From Lachnospiraceae bacterium (GTDB lineage: Bacteria > Bacillota > Clostridia > Lachnospirales > Lachnospiraceae): a DNA stretch of 64,000 bases. Under the pieces are notes generated by a model. That model searched no databases. It saw only the letters and a list, made by a program, of their open reading frames with translations, and was not told the DNA's origin. Location: NCBI GenBank assembly GCA_016280395.1, contig JAEEGQ010000075.1:24276-88275 (forward strand). Direction: 5' to 3'. Positions 17,884 to 27,795 of this stretch are shown piece by piece (within the stretch, counting starts at the first letter, position 1; each line of letters begins with the position of its first letter). Made by a program: the position numbers and the translations under genes.

Positions 17884-19924
17884 CCTGATCTTCCGTCTGC
17901 ACAGGCTTTGCCTCTGCTTCTTCGTCCGAAGCCTTTTGCTCCGCCATATCGCTTGCGGTGTCTGCCTTTGCTTCGTTCTGTGCTGTCTTTTCTGCTTCAG
18001 GGATCACGGCATTGCCGTTTCCGGCGGTTTCTCCGGGCGTCTCCTGCTTCTTCTCTTCAAAGCCGGGTCTCAGTTCCTTGATGATATCCATGAACTGTTT
18101 ACCGGTTATGGTCTCCTTCTCCATAAGGAATCCGCCGGCCTTTTCAAGTATATCCCTGTTCTCGGAGATGATCTTCTTAGCCGTCTCGTAGCATTCACCG
18201 ATGAGCTTTTTGATCTCGTCGTCTATGCTCGCGGAGGTGCTCTCGGCGCAGGTCCTTACAGCCCTGCCGTCAAGATACTTGCTCTGTACGTCTTCATACT
18301 GTACAAAGCCCAGTTTATCGGACATTCCGAAACGCGCTATCATGTTCCTTGCGATATTCGTTGCCTTTTCTATATCGCTTGACGCACCCGTCGTTACAGA
18401 GTCAAAGAACAGCTCTTCGGCGGCACGTCCCGCGCAAAGCGAAGTTATCTGCGTGATCAGCTCGTCCTTGGACTGCAGGTATTTCTCTTCTTCGGGCACC
18501 TGCATAACATAGCCCAAAGATCCCATGGTCCTTGGCACGATCGTGATCTTCTGGACCGGTTCTGCCTTCTTCTGGAGGGCCGTAACAAGCGCATGACCGC
18601 ACTCGTGGTAAGCGACTATCTTCTTTTCCTCGGCGCCGAGTATCCTGTCCTTCTTCTCCTTGCCGGCAAATACCGTCTCCACGGATTCGAGAAGGTCGGC
18701 CTGTCCTACGGATGAACGCCCTTCCTTTGCCGCAAGGATCGCAGCTTCGTTTATTATGTTTGCAAGATCCGAACCCACGGCACCTGCTGTTGCAAGAGCT
18801 ATTTCCTCAAGGTTTACGGTCTCGTTGATGCATACGTTCTTGATATGTACCCTTAAGGTCTCGATACGTCCCTTAAGATCGGGCTTGTCAACAATAACGC
18901 GGCGGTCAAAACGGCCGGGACGCAGCAGCGCCTTGTCAAGCACTTCGGGTCTGTTTGTTGCGGCGAGGATTATAACTCCCTTTGCGGGATCGAAGCCGTC
19001 CATCTCGGCAAGCAGCGCGTTAAGGGTCTGCTCGCGCTCATCATTCGAACCGCCGTACGCGGTATCACGGCTCTTACCGATGGCATCGACCTCGTCTATG
19101 AACACGATACAAGGGGCCATCTGCGTAGCCTGCTTGAAGAGGTCGCGGACGCGGGATGCGCCGACACCTACAAACATCTCAACAAAGTCGGAACCGGAGA
19201 GCGAGAAGAAAGGCACCTTTGCTTCGCCTGCCACAGCCTTTGCAAGAAGGGTCTTACCTGTTCCCGGAGGGCCTACAAGCAGTGCACCCTTAGGGAGCTT
19301 AGCGCCGATCTTTACGTATTTCTCGGGGTTATGCAGGAAATCCACAAGTTCCTTCACGGATTCCTTTGCTTCATCCTGTCCCGCAACATCCTTGAACGTA
19401 ACGCCGGTCTCTTTTTCAACGTACATCTTGGCATTGCTCTTGCCAACGCCCATCAGTCCGCCGCCCGGGTTGTTCTTCATGATCATCCTGAAGACAAGCC
19501 ACATAACGATATAGATCATGGCGAAGGGAAGGATCCAGTTCACGAGGATCTGGACAAACACAGATGTCGTCTGCTGTGTCTTTGCGCCATAGGTAACGTG
19601 GTGCGCCTCGAGGATCTCGTAGATGCTCGGATCGTCCTCAAGAAGCCCTGTGTAGTAGGTTATCTCCTTCTGGCGTTTCTCGGTGATGTAGATACGGCCT
19701 GTGCTGTAATCGAACATTACCGAGTCCACGCTGTCCTGCACGACCTTCTGCTTGAAGGCGTCATAGGTTATCTCCTGGTTCCTGGCGCGGTTCACCATCT
19801 GGCTCATATACGAGAAAAGCACGTAGAATATGCATACCACGACCAGCGTGAAGAACCACATGGGCGGTGTTTTGCCCTTGCCGGGTTCTTGGGGGTTGTT
19901 TCTGTTGTTGTAATCGTTATCCAT
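17873..19924 (-). CDS. ftsH: ATP-dependent zinc metalloprotease FtsH
   Basis: The 683-residue membrane AAA protease has two transmembrane segments (about 21-42 and 129-150) flanking an extracytoplasmic domain, Walker A GPPGTGKT (near 218), Walker [13 protein letters not shown], the SRH region [19 protein letters not shown] and the zinc site HECGH (near 440). A charged Ala/Glu-rich tail follows. It degrades membrane and short-lived cytoplasmic proteins. Its 3' end overlaps uvrC by 11 bases, an unusual pairing of protease and repair genes. Confidence 0.97.
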   Translation of the reverse strand: MDNDYNNRNNPQEPGKGKTPPMWFFTLVVVCIFYVLFSYMSQMVNRARNQEITYDAFKQKVVQDSVDSVMFDYSTGRIYITEKRQKEITYYTGLLEDDPSIYEILEAHHVTYGAKTQQTTSVFVQILVNWILPFAMIYIVMWLVFRMIMKNNPGGGLMGVGKSNAKMYVEKETGVTFKDVAGQDEAKESVKELVDFLHNPEKYVKIGAKLPKGALLVGPPGTGKTLLAKAVAGEAKVPFFSLSGSDFVEMFVGVGASRVRDLFKQATQMAPCIVFIDEVDAIGKSRDTAYGGSNDEREQTLNALLAEMDGFDPAKGVIILAATNRPEVLDKALLRPGRFDRRVIVDKPDLKGRIETLRVHIKNVCINETVNLEEIALATAGAVGSDLANIINEAAILAAKEGRSSVGQADLLESVETVFAGKEKKDRILGAEEKKIVAYHECGHALVTALQKKAEPVQKITIVPRTMGSLGYVMQVPEEEKYLQSKDELITQITSLCAGRAAEELFFDSVTTGASSDIEKATNIARNMIARFGMSDKLGFVQYEDVQSKYLDGRAVRTCAESTSASIDDEIKKLIGECYETAKKIISENRDILEKAGGFLMEKETITGKQFMDIIKELRPGFEEKKQETPGETAGNGNAVIPEAEKTAQNEAKADTASDMAEQKASDEEAEAKPVQTEDQDGI

Positions 19925-19950
19925 TTGGTATTTCCTTTATTTCCGCGGAA

Positions 19951-20090
19951 TCCCGTACCTTCCGGTATCCGCTTATTGCATTGTCCGTTTGGGGCTTAAA
20001 ATCCCGCTGTTTCCGGTAGAGCCGCCTGGGCTTAAAGCCCCGTTATCTCCGGCAGTGTCGTTTGGTGTCTGTTCCGTTATTTCTGGTAGA
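19951..20090. repeat. Degenerate short tandem repeat between ftsH and the DUF1846 gene
   Basis: Units of about 34-36 bases around a TTCCGGTAGAGC core recur near 20011, 20047 and 20081, with GGGGCTTAAAA/GGGCTTAAAGCCC between them. The copies are diverged and the last runs into the end of the DUF1846 gene. No promoter was recognised here. Confidence 0.4.
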
Positions 20091-21561
20091 GCAGCTTTGT
20101 AGGGAACTTCGGCTCGCAGGTCAGGTTCATGCCGAGCTTGCGGAATATGTCCACATCCACCTGCGAAAGGATCACATCCGAATGTACCTCGCAGCCGCGG
20201 AGCTTCGGAAGCTGGTCGAGAGCAAGCTTTGCGGTGTCATTTGTTGCCGCGCAGATAGAAAGCGCGATCAGGACTTCGTTTGTATGGAGTCTCGGGTTCT
20301 GGTTGCCGAGCTGGTCCACCTTCAAATGCTGGAGCGGCTCGATAACGACAGGTGAAAGCAGGTTGATGCTGTCGTTAATGTTGGCAAGCGACTTCAGGGC
20401 GTTTAAGAGCATTGCGGCGCAGGCTCCGAAGAGGCTCGACTGTTTTCCTGTGATGATGGTGCCGTCGGGAAGCTCGAGCGCAGCTGCGTTGGTCCCTGTG
20501 ATCTCAGCCTTCTTTAAGGCTGCGGTCACAACCGTGCGCATATCCGGCGTAAGATTTGCCTGCCGCATGATGAATTCGATCTTTCTTACCGCTTCGGGTG
20601 TTGCAAAGCCCTTCTTCTCATCGCACAGGGTCGTGTAGTATCTTCTGATTATCTCATCATTTGCAGCCTTTGTCACCGCTTCGTCGTCAAAGATACAGTA
20701 GCCTGCCATATTTACGCCCATATCTGTAGGCGACTTGTACGGAGACTCGCCGCTTATTGATTCGAATATCGACCTTAGTACGGGGAATATCTCCACATCC
20801 CTGTTGTAATTGACCGTTGTTTCTTTATATGCTTCAAGATGGAACGGATCGATCATGTTGACATCATCAAGATCTGCCGTTGCAGCCTCATAAGCAAGGT
20901 TTACGGAGTGTTTTAAGGGCAGGTTCCAGATGGGGAAGGTCTCGAATTTTGCGTATCCCGCCTTGATCCCGCGCCTGTTTTCATGGTAGAGCTGAGAAAG
21001 GCACACCGCCATCTTGCCGCTTCCGGGTCCCGGAGCAGTCACAACGACAAGCCTCCTGGTCGTCTCGACGTAATCGTTCTTTCCGTAGCCTTCCTCGCTC
21101 ACGATCCTCTGTATGTCAGACGGATACCCTTCTATAGGATAATGCCTGTAAACTTTGACACCGAGTGTTTCAAGGCGTGTCTGGAAGTTTGCTGCCGCTG
21201 CCTGGTTTGTAAAGCGGGTAAGCACGACGCTTCCGACATAGAGCCCCTTTCCGCGGAAAGCGTCTATAAGCCTTAAGACATCCGCGTCATAGGTGATCCC
21301 GAGATCGCCCCTGCGTTTGTTCTTCTCGATATCAGCAGCATTTATTACGATAACTATCTCTGCGTCATCCTTAAGCTTTAACAGCATGTTCACTTTACTG
21401 TCCGGAGCAAAGCCCGGAAGCACGCGCGATGCGTGGTAATCATCGAACAGCTTGCCGCCGAATTCAAGGTAAAGCTTGCCGCCGAACTGGTTTATCCTCT
21501 TCCTGATGTGTTCGGACTGCATCTCAAGATACTTGGCATTATCAAATCCTGTCTTTTTCAC
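20077..21561 (-). CDS. DUF1846 family protein
   Basis: The 494-residue protein is recognised by its N-terminus (GFDNAKYLEMQSEHIRKRIN; LYLEFGGKLFDDYHASRVLP), the hallmark of DUF1846. It also has a nucleotide-loop-like segment APGPGSGKMAVCLSQLY (near residue 178) and no membrane segments. No biochemical role is established for the family as far as I know. Translation starts with GTG behind an AAAGGAG site. It precedes ftsH on the same strand with a 152-base gap. Confidence 0.88.
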   Translation of the reverse strand: MKKTGFDNAKYLEMQSEHIRKRINQFGGKLYLEFGGKLFDDYHASRVLPGFAPDSKVNMLLKLKDDAEIVIVINAADIEKNKRRGDLGITYDADVLRLIDAFRGKGLYVGSVVLTRFTNQAAAANFQTRLETLGVKVYRHYPIEGYPSDIQRIVSEEGYGKNDYVETTRRLVVVTAPGPGSGKMAVCLSQLYHENRRGIKAGYAKFETFPIWNLPLKHSVNLAYEAATADLDDVNMIDPFHLEAYKETTVNYNRDVEIFPVLRSIFESISGESPYKSPTDMGVNMAGYCIFDDEAVTKAANDEIIRRYYTTLCDEKKGFATPEAVRKIEFIMRQANLTPDMRTVVTAALKKAEITGTNAAALELPDGTIITGKQSSLFGACAAMLLNALKSLANINDSINLLSPVVIEPLQHLKVDQLGNQNPRLHTNEVLIALSICAATNDTAKLALDQLPKLRGCEVHSDVILSQVDVDIFRKLGMNLTCEPKFPTKLLYQK

Positions 21562-21633
21562 GATTCACTCCTTTATGTCCCGGTACGGCGCCTTGAGCAG
21601 GCATTCCTGTCCCGCGAAAGCGCTGCCGGATCT

Positions 21634-22593
21634 TTATTTTGAATTTCTGTCGATTCCGGCTTTTGCGCGTTCTCCGCCGTATTCAAGCGAAAGGACTGGC
21701 TTTGTTTCATATACCGCATTTGTAAACCAGAGCAGCGCTTCTTCACTGTTCCCGAGCTTTTCGTAATGCTCCCCGAGCATACAGCATATCTCCGAAGGCG
21801 GGTTCGGGAGCACAAAGACCTTAAGCACCACGGCAAAGAAAGCATCGGTGTCCTCCGCAAGCTGTGCCGCTTTTGCAAGCACGCAGAAGACATCCATAAG
21901 CTCTTCGTTCGAGATGTCCGGATCATCCGCAAGACGTGAGAAGAACGGCCTTGCAGCAGCAAAATCCTGTTCTTTTCCGGAAACGAACAGCTCTCTTGCG
22001 TACATTCCCCTAAGGTGCTTCGAAAGAGGCACATTGCCCGCGACAAGCTTTCCGAATATTTCGAAATCCCTTGTGCCGTGAGGCTTTTCGGGCTTGTGTA
22101 TCACCTCTATCTCCGAGTCGTAGATGACCGGGTCAAGCCTTACTGTTTCATGGATCGGGTCTGTCCACCTGAAGGTCCTTACACGCCTGTAAAGCTTCGG
22201 GCGAAGCTCCCTGTCGTAATTATAGGTCGTGTTGTGCTCAAGCTGGTTGCAGTACCAGAACTGGACTATCTCGACATCCTCGCCGTCAAGTGCGTTCTTC
22301 AGTGCCTTGAACTTCCGGATGTTTTCAAGGTCAATGACTTCATCCGCGTCGGCGGAGTAGATATAGTCGCAGGTTGCTTTGGAAAATGCGAAGTTCCTTG
22401 CAGCCGCAAAATCATCGATCCACTCGAAATCAAAGATCTTGTCGGTGTACCGGGCTGCGATCTCCTTTGTCCTGTCCGTCGAGCCCGTATCCACGATGCA
22501 TATCTCGTCGGCCACGGCCCTTAGCGAGTCGAGGCACCTTGCAAGCACGGTCTCTTCGTTTTTCACGATCATACATACACTTACGGTAGCCAT
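21634..22593 (-). CDS. Family 2 glycosyltransferase with C-terminal TPR-like tail
   Basis: I chose the ATG at 22593 (MATVSVCMIVKNEE), which has GGGGGATC eight bases upstream; the frame extends eight codons further. The 319-residue product has the GT2 nucleotide-sugar fold: VSVCMIVKNEETVLARCLDSL, DTGSTDRTKEIA and the DXD-like YIYSADADEVID. A VRLDPVIYDSEIEVIHKP acceptor segment follows, then helical repeats resembling TPRs (LGEHYEKLGNSEEALLWFTNA). Such SunS-like/GT2-TPR proteins glycosylate peptides or cell-surface polymers; the acceptor is unknown. Confidence 0.87.
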   Translation of the reverse strand: MATVSVCMIVKNEETVLARCLDSLRAVADEICIVDTGSTDRTKEIAARYTDKIFDFEWIDDFAAARNFAFSKATCDYIYSADADEVIDLENIRKFKALKNALDGEDVEIVQFWYCNQLEHNTTYNYDRELRPKLYRRVRTFRWTDPIHETVRLDPVIYDSEIEVIHKPEKPHGTRDFEIFGKLVAGNVPLSKHLRGMYARELFVSGKEQDFAAARPFFSRLADDPDISNEELMDVFCVLAKAAQLAEDTDAFFAVVLKVFVLPNPPSEICCMLGEHYEKLGNSEEALLWFTNAVYETKPVLSLEYGGERAKAGIDRNSK

Positions 22594-22673
22594 TTTTGAT
22601 CCCCCATAAAATATCATCTAAATGTGAAAAAACAATGACTCTGATACAACACTCTATGATAAGATAATTTGCT

Positions 22674-22909
22674 CTTGCAGTCAAGAGGAGAATGCGCAGG
22701 GCTGTAGTTGGTATCTGCCAAAGGATGAAAGGGCAGGTCACTTGCAGTCAAGAAGAGAATGCGCAGGGCTGTAGTTGATATCTGCCAAAAGATGAAAGGA
22801 CAGGTCACTTGCAGTCAAGAGGAGAATGCGCAGGGCTGTAGTCGGTATCTGCCAAAGGATGAAAGGACAGGTCACCTGCAGTCAAGAAGAGAATGCGCAG
22901 GGCTGTAGA
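22674..22909. repeat. 67-base tandem repeat, 3.5 copies
   Basis: Copies start at 22674, 22741 and 22808, with a partial fourth copy from 22875. They differ at only a few positions. The unit begins CTTGCAGTCAAGAGGAGAAT and ends GGGCAGGTCA. The period is not a multiple of three and the array lies between the starts of two divergent genes, so it is non-coding and could influence either promoter. The rest of 22594-23055 holds TA-rich sequence and the palindrome GGCCAAAAGGCC near 23030. Confidence 0.95.
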
Positions 22910-23055
22910 GGTGTCAAAGACAAAGGACGCCGGTGGCTGTAGATGATTTACAGCATAAAACAGATGACTTTTTCCTGCTGATGGAGTAAAATATATGTAA
23001 ATTTCTTTGTTGCGTTTGATATCATTGCGGCCAAAAGGCCCGGTTTGGAGACAAT

Positions 23056-24045
23056 ATGCTGGATAATCTCATTTTTTCCGTCAACACGGTGCTTCCGCTC
23101 CTCCTTATGATGCTGGTGGGGCTTCTTTGCAGAAGGCTTGGGATGTTTGACGACAGATTTGTTTCAAAAGGCAACAACCTTGTCTTTCGCGTCTTCCTGC
23201 CCGTGATGATATGCCGGAACCTCATCAACGCAAGCGCCGTGGATTCCTCCGCAGTCAAAGTGTTCCTCTATGTCGTCATTTCGGTGACCGTGCTTTTTCT
23301 TGCGCTTTTTCTCGTTATCCCCTTTATAGAAAAGGATGACCGCAAGCGCGGTGTCATGATACAGGCCATAGGCCGCAGCAACTATGCTCTTTTTGGCATT
23401 CCCCTTGTAACACTGCTCTTTCCGGGTCAGGATGTGAGCATCGCGTCTATCCTTGTTCTTGCCACGGTCCCTCTTTTCAATATATATTCGACCATAGCCC
23501 TGCAGGTCTACAACCTTCCGGAGCATCTGCGTGAAAAGCAGGACGGTGAAGCCGAAAAGAAGCGGAAGAAGCAGGCTGCGCTGCACATACTCAAGGGGAT
23601 TGTCCTGAATCCGCTCATCATAGCTTCCGTTTTGGGTTTCCTGCTCTTTAAGCTTCAGATCAGGTTCCCTGCCCCGATAAACACAACCCTTTCAAACCTG
23701 TCGGGAGTTGCAACGCCGCTTGCGCTCTTCCTTCTCGGCGGTTCCTTTGAATTTTCGAAGATTCACGGCAACTTAAAGCAGCTGATCATCTGTGTTGCCG
23801 GCAAGCTTATTATAAGCCCTCTGATCTTCGTGACCCTTGCCGCTGTCCTCGGGCTTCGCGGGCCTGCGCTCGGCGCGATCCTCATCACGTTTGCTTCTCC
23901 CGCTGCCGCAAGCTCCTTCCCAATGGCCCAGCAAATGGGCGGCGATGCAGAGCTTGCAGCCGAACACATAGTATTCTCCTCCGCTTTCTCCGTCCTCACC
24001 GTGTTCCTGTTTATCTTCGTATTAAAGAACCTGGCCCTGATCTGA
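23056..24045 (+). CDS. AEC (auxin efflux carrier) family transporter
   Basis: The 329-residue protein has about ten hydrophobic segments in two sets of five, separated by a charged cytoplasmic loop (HLREKQDGEAEKKRKKQA, near residues 157-175). The conserved N-terminal sequence NTVLPLLLMMLVGLLCRRLG and the GRSNYALFGIPLV and ITFASPAAASSFPMAQQMGG motifs are typical of bacterial AEC/MleP-like permeases, which export or exchange organic acids such as malate. The substrate cannot be predicted. A TTGGAGACAAT ribosome site supports the start. It stands alone. Confidence 0.88.
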   Translation: MLDNLIFSVNTVLPLLLMMLVGLLCRRLGMFDDRFVSKGNNLVFRVFLPVMICRNLINASAVDSSAVKVFLYVVISVTVLFLALFLVIPFIEKDDRKRGVMIQAIGRSNYALFGIPLVTLLFPGQDVSIASILVLATVPLFNIYSTIALQVYNLPEHLREKQDGEAEKKRKKQAALHILKGIVLNPLIIASVLGFLLFKLQIRFPAPINTTLSNLSGVATPLALFLLGGSFEFSKIHGNLKQLIICVAGKLIISPLIFVTLAAVLGLRGPALGAILITFASPAAASSFPMAQQMGGDAELAAEHIVFSSAFSVLTVFLFIFVLKNLALI

Positions 24046-24405
24046 ACGAATCAGTGGGGTCGTTGCTTGGTGACTCACTCGGTAACTGTTTCGAAGACAC
24101 ATCCCGTCTGTTTTGGGATACCCCTTACACTACGGCTCGTTTTCTACTCGTTACAGGTCGCTTTTTTGCGGGCTCCCGCGCTCTCAGGGCATAGCCCTCG
24201 TCCGCTTCGCGGAACGCGCGTCGCATCCGCGGCGAACCCGCACCTCCTTGCGAAAGCCTCGCTCGTGGCCGTGCTGCTGGGCATACCGGAACAGACAGCA
24301 TGAATTACTGTGTGAGTCAGCGAGGGCATTTCCCATTGACTCATTTTCGGTGGCTCACCCGGTGACCTGGGCGGGATCCCATACCTTCAGGCATTATAAA
24401 ACGAA
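24046..24405. repeat. Intergenic region with members of a dispersed repeat family
   Basis: 24051-24076 is close to the reverse complement of 53091-53118 (shared core CAGTGGGGTCGTT then GGTGACTC). 24312-24360 (GTGAGTCAGCGAGGG, then TTGACTCATTTT) matches the layout of 53054-53100. Between them lie GC-rich self-complementary stretches (GCCCTCGTCCGCTTCGCGGA and similar). No gene was recognised in this stretch. Confidence 0.6.
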
Positions 24406-24458
24406 AAAGCATACTGTCCTTTTTGAATAACATCAAAAATAGCAGTATGCTTTATTAT
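24406..24458. terminator. Hairpin between convergent AEC and ABC units
   Basis: AAAGCATACTG (24406-24416) pairs with CAGTATGCTTT (24443-24453) across a 26-base loop; a T-rich tail follows on the plus strand. The complementary A-run gives a tail in the other direction too. Confidence 0.6.
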
Positions 24459-24538
24459 TTCCCGTCTTTTCACGTCGTTCAGACAGGATAAATGCGTCCG
24501 GCTTTTTATATCGTTCAGGCGGGTAAATGCGTCCGCCT

Positions 24539-25093
24539 TCAGAGCGCTATCACTTCTGCTCCGAGATATTCCGCTTCTGCGATATCGTGGGTAACAAAGA
24601 TCACAAGCCTGTCGCTTGCCGTTTCTTTTATCACATCCATAATGCTCTGCTTGCGCTCTTCATCTATCGAGGCAAAGGGCTCGTCCATGAGCAACAGGTC
24701 GTAGTCCGCGGCAAGTGCCCTGGCTATCGCCACGCGTCTTTTCATGCCGCCCGAAAGCTTGCCAAGCTTCGATCCGGTTTCGTTGCCTAGTCCGAGCTTT
24801 TGCAGCAGATCAACCGCCTTTTCCCTGTCCCTGCAAACAAACATCACGTTTTCAAGCACGTTAAGACTTGGGATCAGCCTGTCCTCCTGGAAAACATAGG
24901 ACATTCTGCCGTCTGCCTCCCTGCTTCCCTTAAAATCCCGGTCAAGACCGGCAATTATATTAAGGAGCGTCGTCTTGCCCCTGCCGGATTCACCGGTAAC
25001 TGCATATATGCCTTTATCCGGTAAAGAGAGCACAAAGTCCTTAAAGATCAGCTTTTCGCCGAACCTTTTTTCTTTGATGTCAACCTTTAGCAT
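24539..25093 (-). CDS. ABC transporter ATP-binding protein, SsuB/TauB/NMT1-associated type
   Basis: I chose the ATG at 25093 (MLKVDIKEKRF), five bases after the permease stop; an upstream in-frame start would overlap the permease by 44 bases. The 184-residue ATPase is short but complete: Walker A GESGRGKTTLL, Q-loop YVFQEDRLIPSLNV, signature LSGGMKRRVAIARAL, Walker B LLLMDEPFASID and the switch His in FVTHDIAEAEYLG. The small size and PSLNVLENV segment fit the nitrate/sulfonate/taurine group. It completes the importer with the genes at 25098 and 26675. Confidence 0.9.
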   Translation of the reverse strand: MLKVDIKEKRFGEKLIFKDFVLSLPDKGIYAVTGESGRGKTTLLNIIAGLDRDFKGSREADGRMSYVFQEDRLIPSLNVLENVMFVCRDREKAVDLLQKLGLGNETGSKLGKLSGGMKRRVAIARALAADYDLLLMDEPFASIDEERKQSIMDVIKETASDRLVIFVTHDIAEAEYLGAEVIAL

Positions 25094-25097
25094 GCCT

Positions 25098-25874
25098 CTA
25101 GCCTCTCTTTCCTTCGTATTTCGAGATAATATGGGAAACAAGCGCTTCTATGAGCATGCTTATCACGATAATCGTAACGGTCCAGGCAAAAAGCTCGTCG
25201 GTAAGAAGATATGTCTTCGAATTCTGCAGATTCAGGCCTATCGAACGTTTCGTATAACACAGGACTTCTGCGGCAACTCCGGCCTTCCATGCAAGTCCGA
25301 GGCAGGTTTTCAGCCCCGAAAAGAAGTACGGCGCTACCTGGGGAGCATAGATCTTTGTTATAACCGTCCATTTCTCGACCCTGAAAAATCGCGCCATTTC
25401 AAGCAGTTTTGCATCTGTTTTCAATATCCCCGTCTTTATGTTTCCAAAAATAACGGGCAGTACCATCAGCAGCGATATAAGGATCGGTATATAGGCTTTG
25501 TCCATGAGGACAAGCGCAAGTATGATAAACGAGGCTACAGGCGTTGCGCGCACCACGGAAAGCGCAGGAGAGATAAACTCATCAGCTGGCGCAAACGATG
25601 CGCAGAGCACCCCGAAGAGAAGTCCGAGCAGTGCTCCCGCAAGGAGTCCCGCAAAGATTCTCAGTACCGAAAAGCTGATCGCGGTGTAAAACTCACCGGT
25701 ACAGGCAAGTGAAAAAAGCTTTGCGGCAACGGCCGCAGGTGTCGGCAGAACAACCTCTTTGTTCACGATAACGGCCGCAAAAAACCAAAGCCCTACCCAG
25801 ATGAGCAGGACCAGAAGTTTACGTAAGAACCTTTTTGTTACTGAGTCAGACCTTTTTCCTCTGTTGTTCTCCAT
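25098..25874 (-). CDS. ABC transporter permease, SsuC/TauC type
   Basis: The 258-residue protein has about six membrane segments. The EAA loop is EMARFFRVEKWTVITKIYAPQVAPYF; the domain around VVRATPVASFIILALVLM is typical of NMT1/SsuC permeases. No clear ribosome site precedes the ATG at 25874, and the first unit of the hairpin array begins only about a dozen bases upstream of it, so initiation may depend on local RNA structure. It is followed directly by the ATPase. Confidence 0.88.
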   Translation of the reverse strand: MENNRGKRSDSVTKRFLRKLLVLLIWVGLWFFAAVIVNKEVVLPTPAAVAAKLFSLACTGEFYTAISFSVLRIFAGLLAGALLGLLFGVLCASFAPADEFISPALSVVRATPVASFIILALVLMDKAYIPILISLLMVLPVIFGNIKTGILKTDAKLLEMARFFRVEKWTVITKIYAPQVAPYFFSGLKTCLGLAWKAGVAAEVLCYTKRSIGLNLQNSKTYLLTDELFAWTVTIIVISMLIEALVSHIISKYEGKRG

Positions 25875-25886
25875 ACCGCTTTTTCA

Positions 25887-26566
25887 GGGGCAAATCCCTT
25901 GTTTTCACTTTTTGCCCCAAGGCTTTTCTTTCCTAAAACTCAAGTCTCAGGGGCAAATCCCTTGTTTTCACTTTTTGCCCCCTGGCTTTTCTAACCTAAA
26001 ACTCAAGCCGTAGGGGCAAATCTCTTGTTTTTGCCTTTTTGCCCTCCTGACCTTCCTTTCCTAAAACTCAAGTCTCAGGGGCAAATCTCTTGTTTTCACC
26101 TTTTTGCCCACTGGCTTTACTTTCCTAAAACTCAAGTCTCAGGGGCAAATCTCTTGTTTTCGCCTTTTTGCCCTCCTGACCTTCCTTTCCTAAAACTCAA
26201 GTCTCAGGGGCAAATCTCTTGTTTTTGCCTTTTTGCCCCTTGGCTTTCCTTTCCTAAAACTCTAGTCTCAGGGGCAAATCTCTTGTTTTCACCTTTTTGC
26301 CCCCTGGCTTTCCTAACCTAAAGCTCAAGCCATAGGGGCAAATCTCTTGTTTTCACCTTTTTGCCCCCTGGCTTTCCTAACCTAAAACTCAAGCCGCAGG
26401 GGCAAATCTCTTGTTTTTGCCTTTTTGCCCCTTGGCTTTCCTAACCTAAAACTCAAGCCGCAGGGGCAAATCTCTTGTTTTTGCCTTTCTGCCCCCTGGC
26501 TTTCCTAACCTAAAGCTCAAGCCGCAGGGGCAAATCTCTTGTTTTTGCCTTTTTGCCCCACCGCTT
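25887..26566. repeat. 11-copy tandem array of a 63-65-base hairpin unit
   Basis: Units begin with GGGGCAAA at 25887, 25950, 26013, 26078, 26142, 26207, 26271, 26335, 26399, 26463 and 26527. Each contains GGGGCAAA, a T-rich loop of about 17 bases and TTTGCCCC, an 8-base stem, followed by about 30 conserved bases (CTGGCTTTCC, CTAAAACTCAAG). One or two units have small stem changes (TGCCCTCC, TTCTGCCCC). A related hairpin, GGGGCAGA/TTCTGCCCC, follows at about 26590-26626. The array fills the gap between the binding-protein and permease genes and would be transcribed with them on the minus strand. No coding function is seen in 25875-26674. Confidence 0.97.
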
Positions 26567-26674
26567 CTCATTTAAGGTGTTTGTATTGCGGGGCAGATTA
26601 GGAACTTTGTCATTTCTGCCCCGTCAACCGTGCTTTTTAGACACTTTAGCCGCTGTCGGAATAACTGTGCAGTA

Positions 26675-27715
26675 TTATTCATAGATCAGGTAGAAGGAGT
26701 CTGCAGGGAGTTCTCCGCCTACGGATGAAGGGTCTGCTTCAAAAAGCACATTGAGCATGCCGCTTACCATTGATTTCATTTCGTTTCCTGTCGCAAGTGT
26801 GAGGTTGCAGTTCGGAATAGCCTTCTTTGCAAGAGCTGCCTTCGGGATGATGCCGACGCTTTCGCAGAGCGCTGCGGCTTCTTCGACATTGGCCTTCACA
26901 AAATCAACAGATGCCTTGTATTCCTCAAAGAACTTCTTAACAACCTCCGGATTGGCGTCCGCAAATTCCTTATTAACGATGATAACACCCTGGCAGAGCT
27001 CCGTGTCCGAAACCTTCTTCCACTCGGCTGTAAGATCGAGGGCGATGCGAAGATCCTTGTTTCCAATCATTGCGCTTGTCACATTGGGTTCAGGGAGCAT
27101 TCCGAGCTTCACGTCACCTGAAGACATCTTTGTCGCAAGCTCCGCATGCTGTGCTATGTATTCAACGGTAATATCCGATGCGGGATCGATACCGTTCTTC
27201 TTTAGGAGATATTTGAGGATATACTCGGGAGTTGCGCCCTGGCCTGTTGCATAAAGCGTCTTTCCCTTAAGGTCAGAAATGCTGTTTATGGTGCTGCCGT
27301 TCTCAAGGATGTAGAGCACGCCGAGCGTGTTCACGCCCGCAACATAGATCTTCCCGCCCGTTTTCTTGAAAAGAACGGATGCAAGGTTTACCGGGACTGC
27401 GGCAATATCAAAAGAACCCTGGATCACCTTGGCTGCGATCTGATCCGGTGCCGATGCGATGTCAAATGTATATTTGAGCGCGGTCTTCTTGTTATTGTTA
27501 TCGTCCATGAGCTTAGTCATGCCGATGCCCGTAGGGCCTGCAAGAGTATATACTGCGATCTCCCTGTCAAAGGTCACGGGAGTCTTCGGACTGTCCGTAG
27601 GTGTAGGAGTTGCGGGCGTTGCCGTTGATGTGGGGTCTTTCTTTCCGCAGGCTGCAAAAGACAGGACCAATACCGCGCAAAGCACTATTGCTGTTATTTT
27701 TCTGATGTTTTTCAT
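26675..27715 (-). CDS. ABC transporter substrate-binding lipoprotein, NMT1/SsuA type
   Basis: The 346-residue product has a signal peptide and lipobox SFAAC (Cys near 23), then a short Thr/Pro spacer. The mature part shows the type 2 periplasmic fold of nitrate/sulfonate/pyrimidine-precursor binders: YTLAGPTGIGMTKL, FDIAAVPVNLASVLFKKTGG, LKGKTLYATGQGATPEYILKYLL and LGMLPEPNVTSAM. AAAGGAG lies nine bases before the ATG. It is separated from its permease by the hairpin array and preceded by the Crp-like regulator with an 80-base gap. The substrate is not evident. Confidence 0.88.
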   Translation of the reverse strand: MKNIRKITAIVLCAVLVLSFAACGKKDPTSTATPATPTPTDSPKTPVTFDREIAVYTLAGPTGIGMTKLMDDNNNKKTALKYTFDIASAPDQIAAKVIQGSFDIAAVPVNLASVLFKKTGGKIYVAGVNTLGVLYILENGSTINSISDLKGKTLYATGQGATPEYILKYLLKKNGIDPASDITVEYIAQHAELATKMSSGDVKLGMLPEPNVTSAMIGNKDLRIALDLTAEWKKVSDTELCQGVIIVNKEFADANPEVVKKFFEEYKASVDFVKANVEEAAALCESVGIIPKAALAKKAIPNCNLTLATGNEMKSMVSGMLNVLFEADPSSVGGELPADSFYLIYE

Positions 27716-27795
27716 ATTCGTTCTCCTTTTTTATGCATTCCGCCAAAACACTATATATGCCTTCCGTATGTTTTCCCGGGCATACGGCATTCTGC

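Noticed and set aside
22430..22808. Small proteins encoded by the 67-base repeat
   Set aside because: The period is not divisible by three and the frames start with repeat-derived sequence without ribosome sites.
25887..26566. CRISPR array
   Set aside because: The whole 64-base unit is conserved, with no variable spacers, and there are no cas genes nearby.
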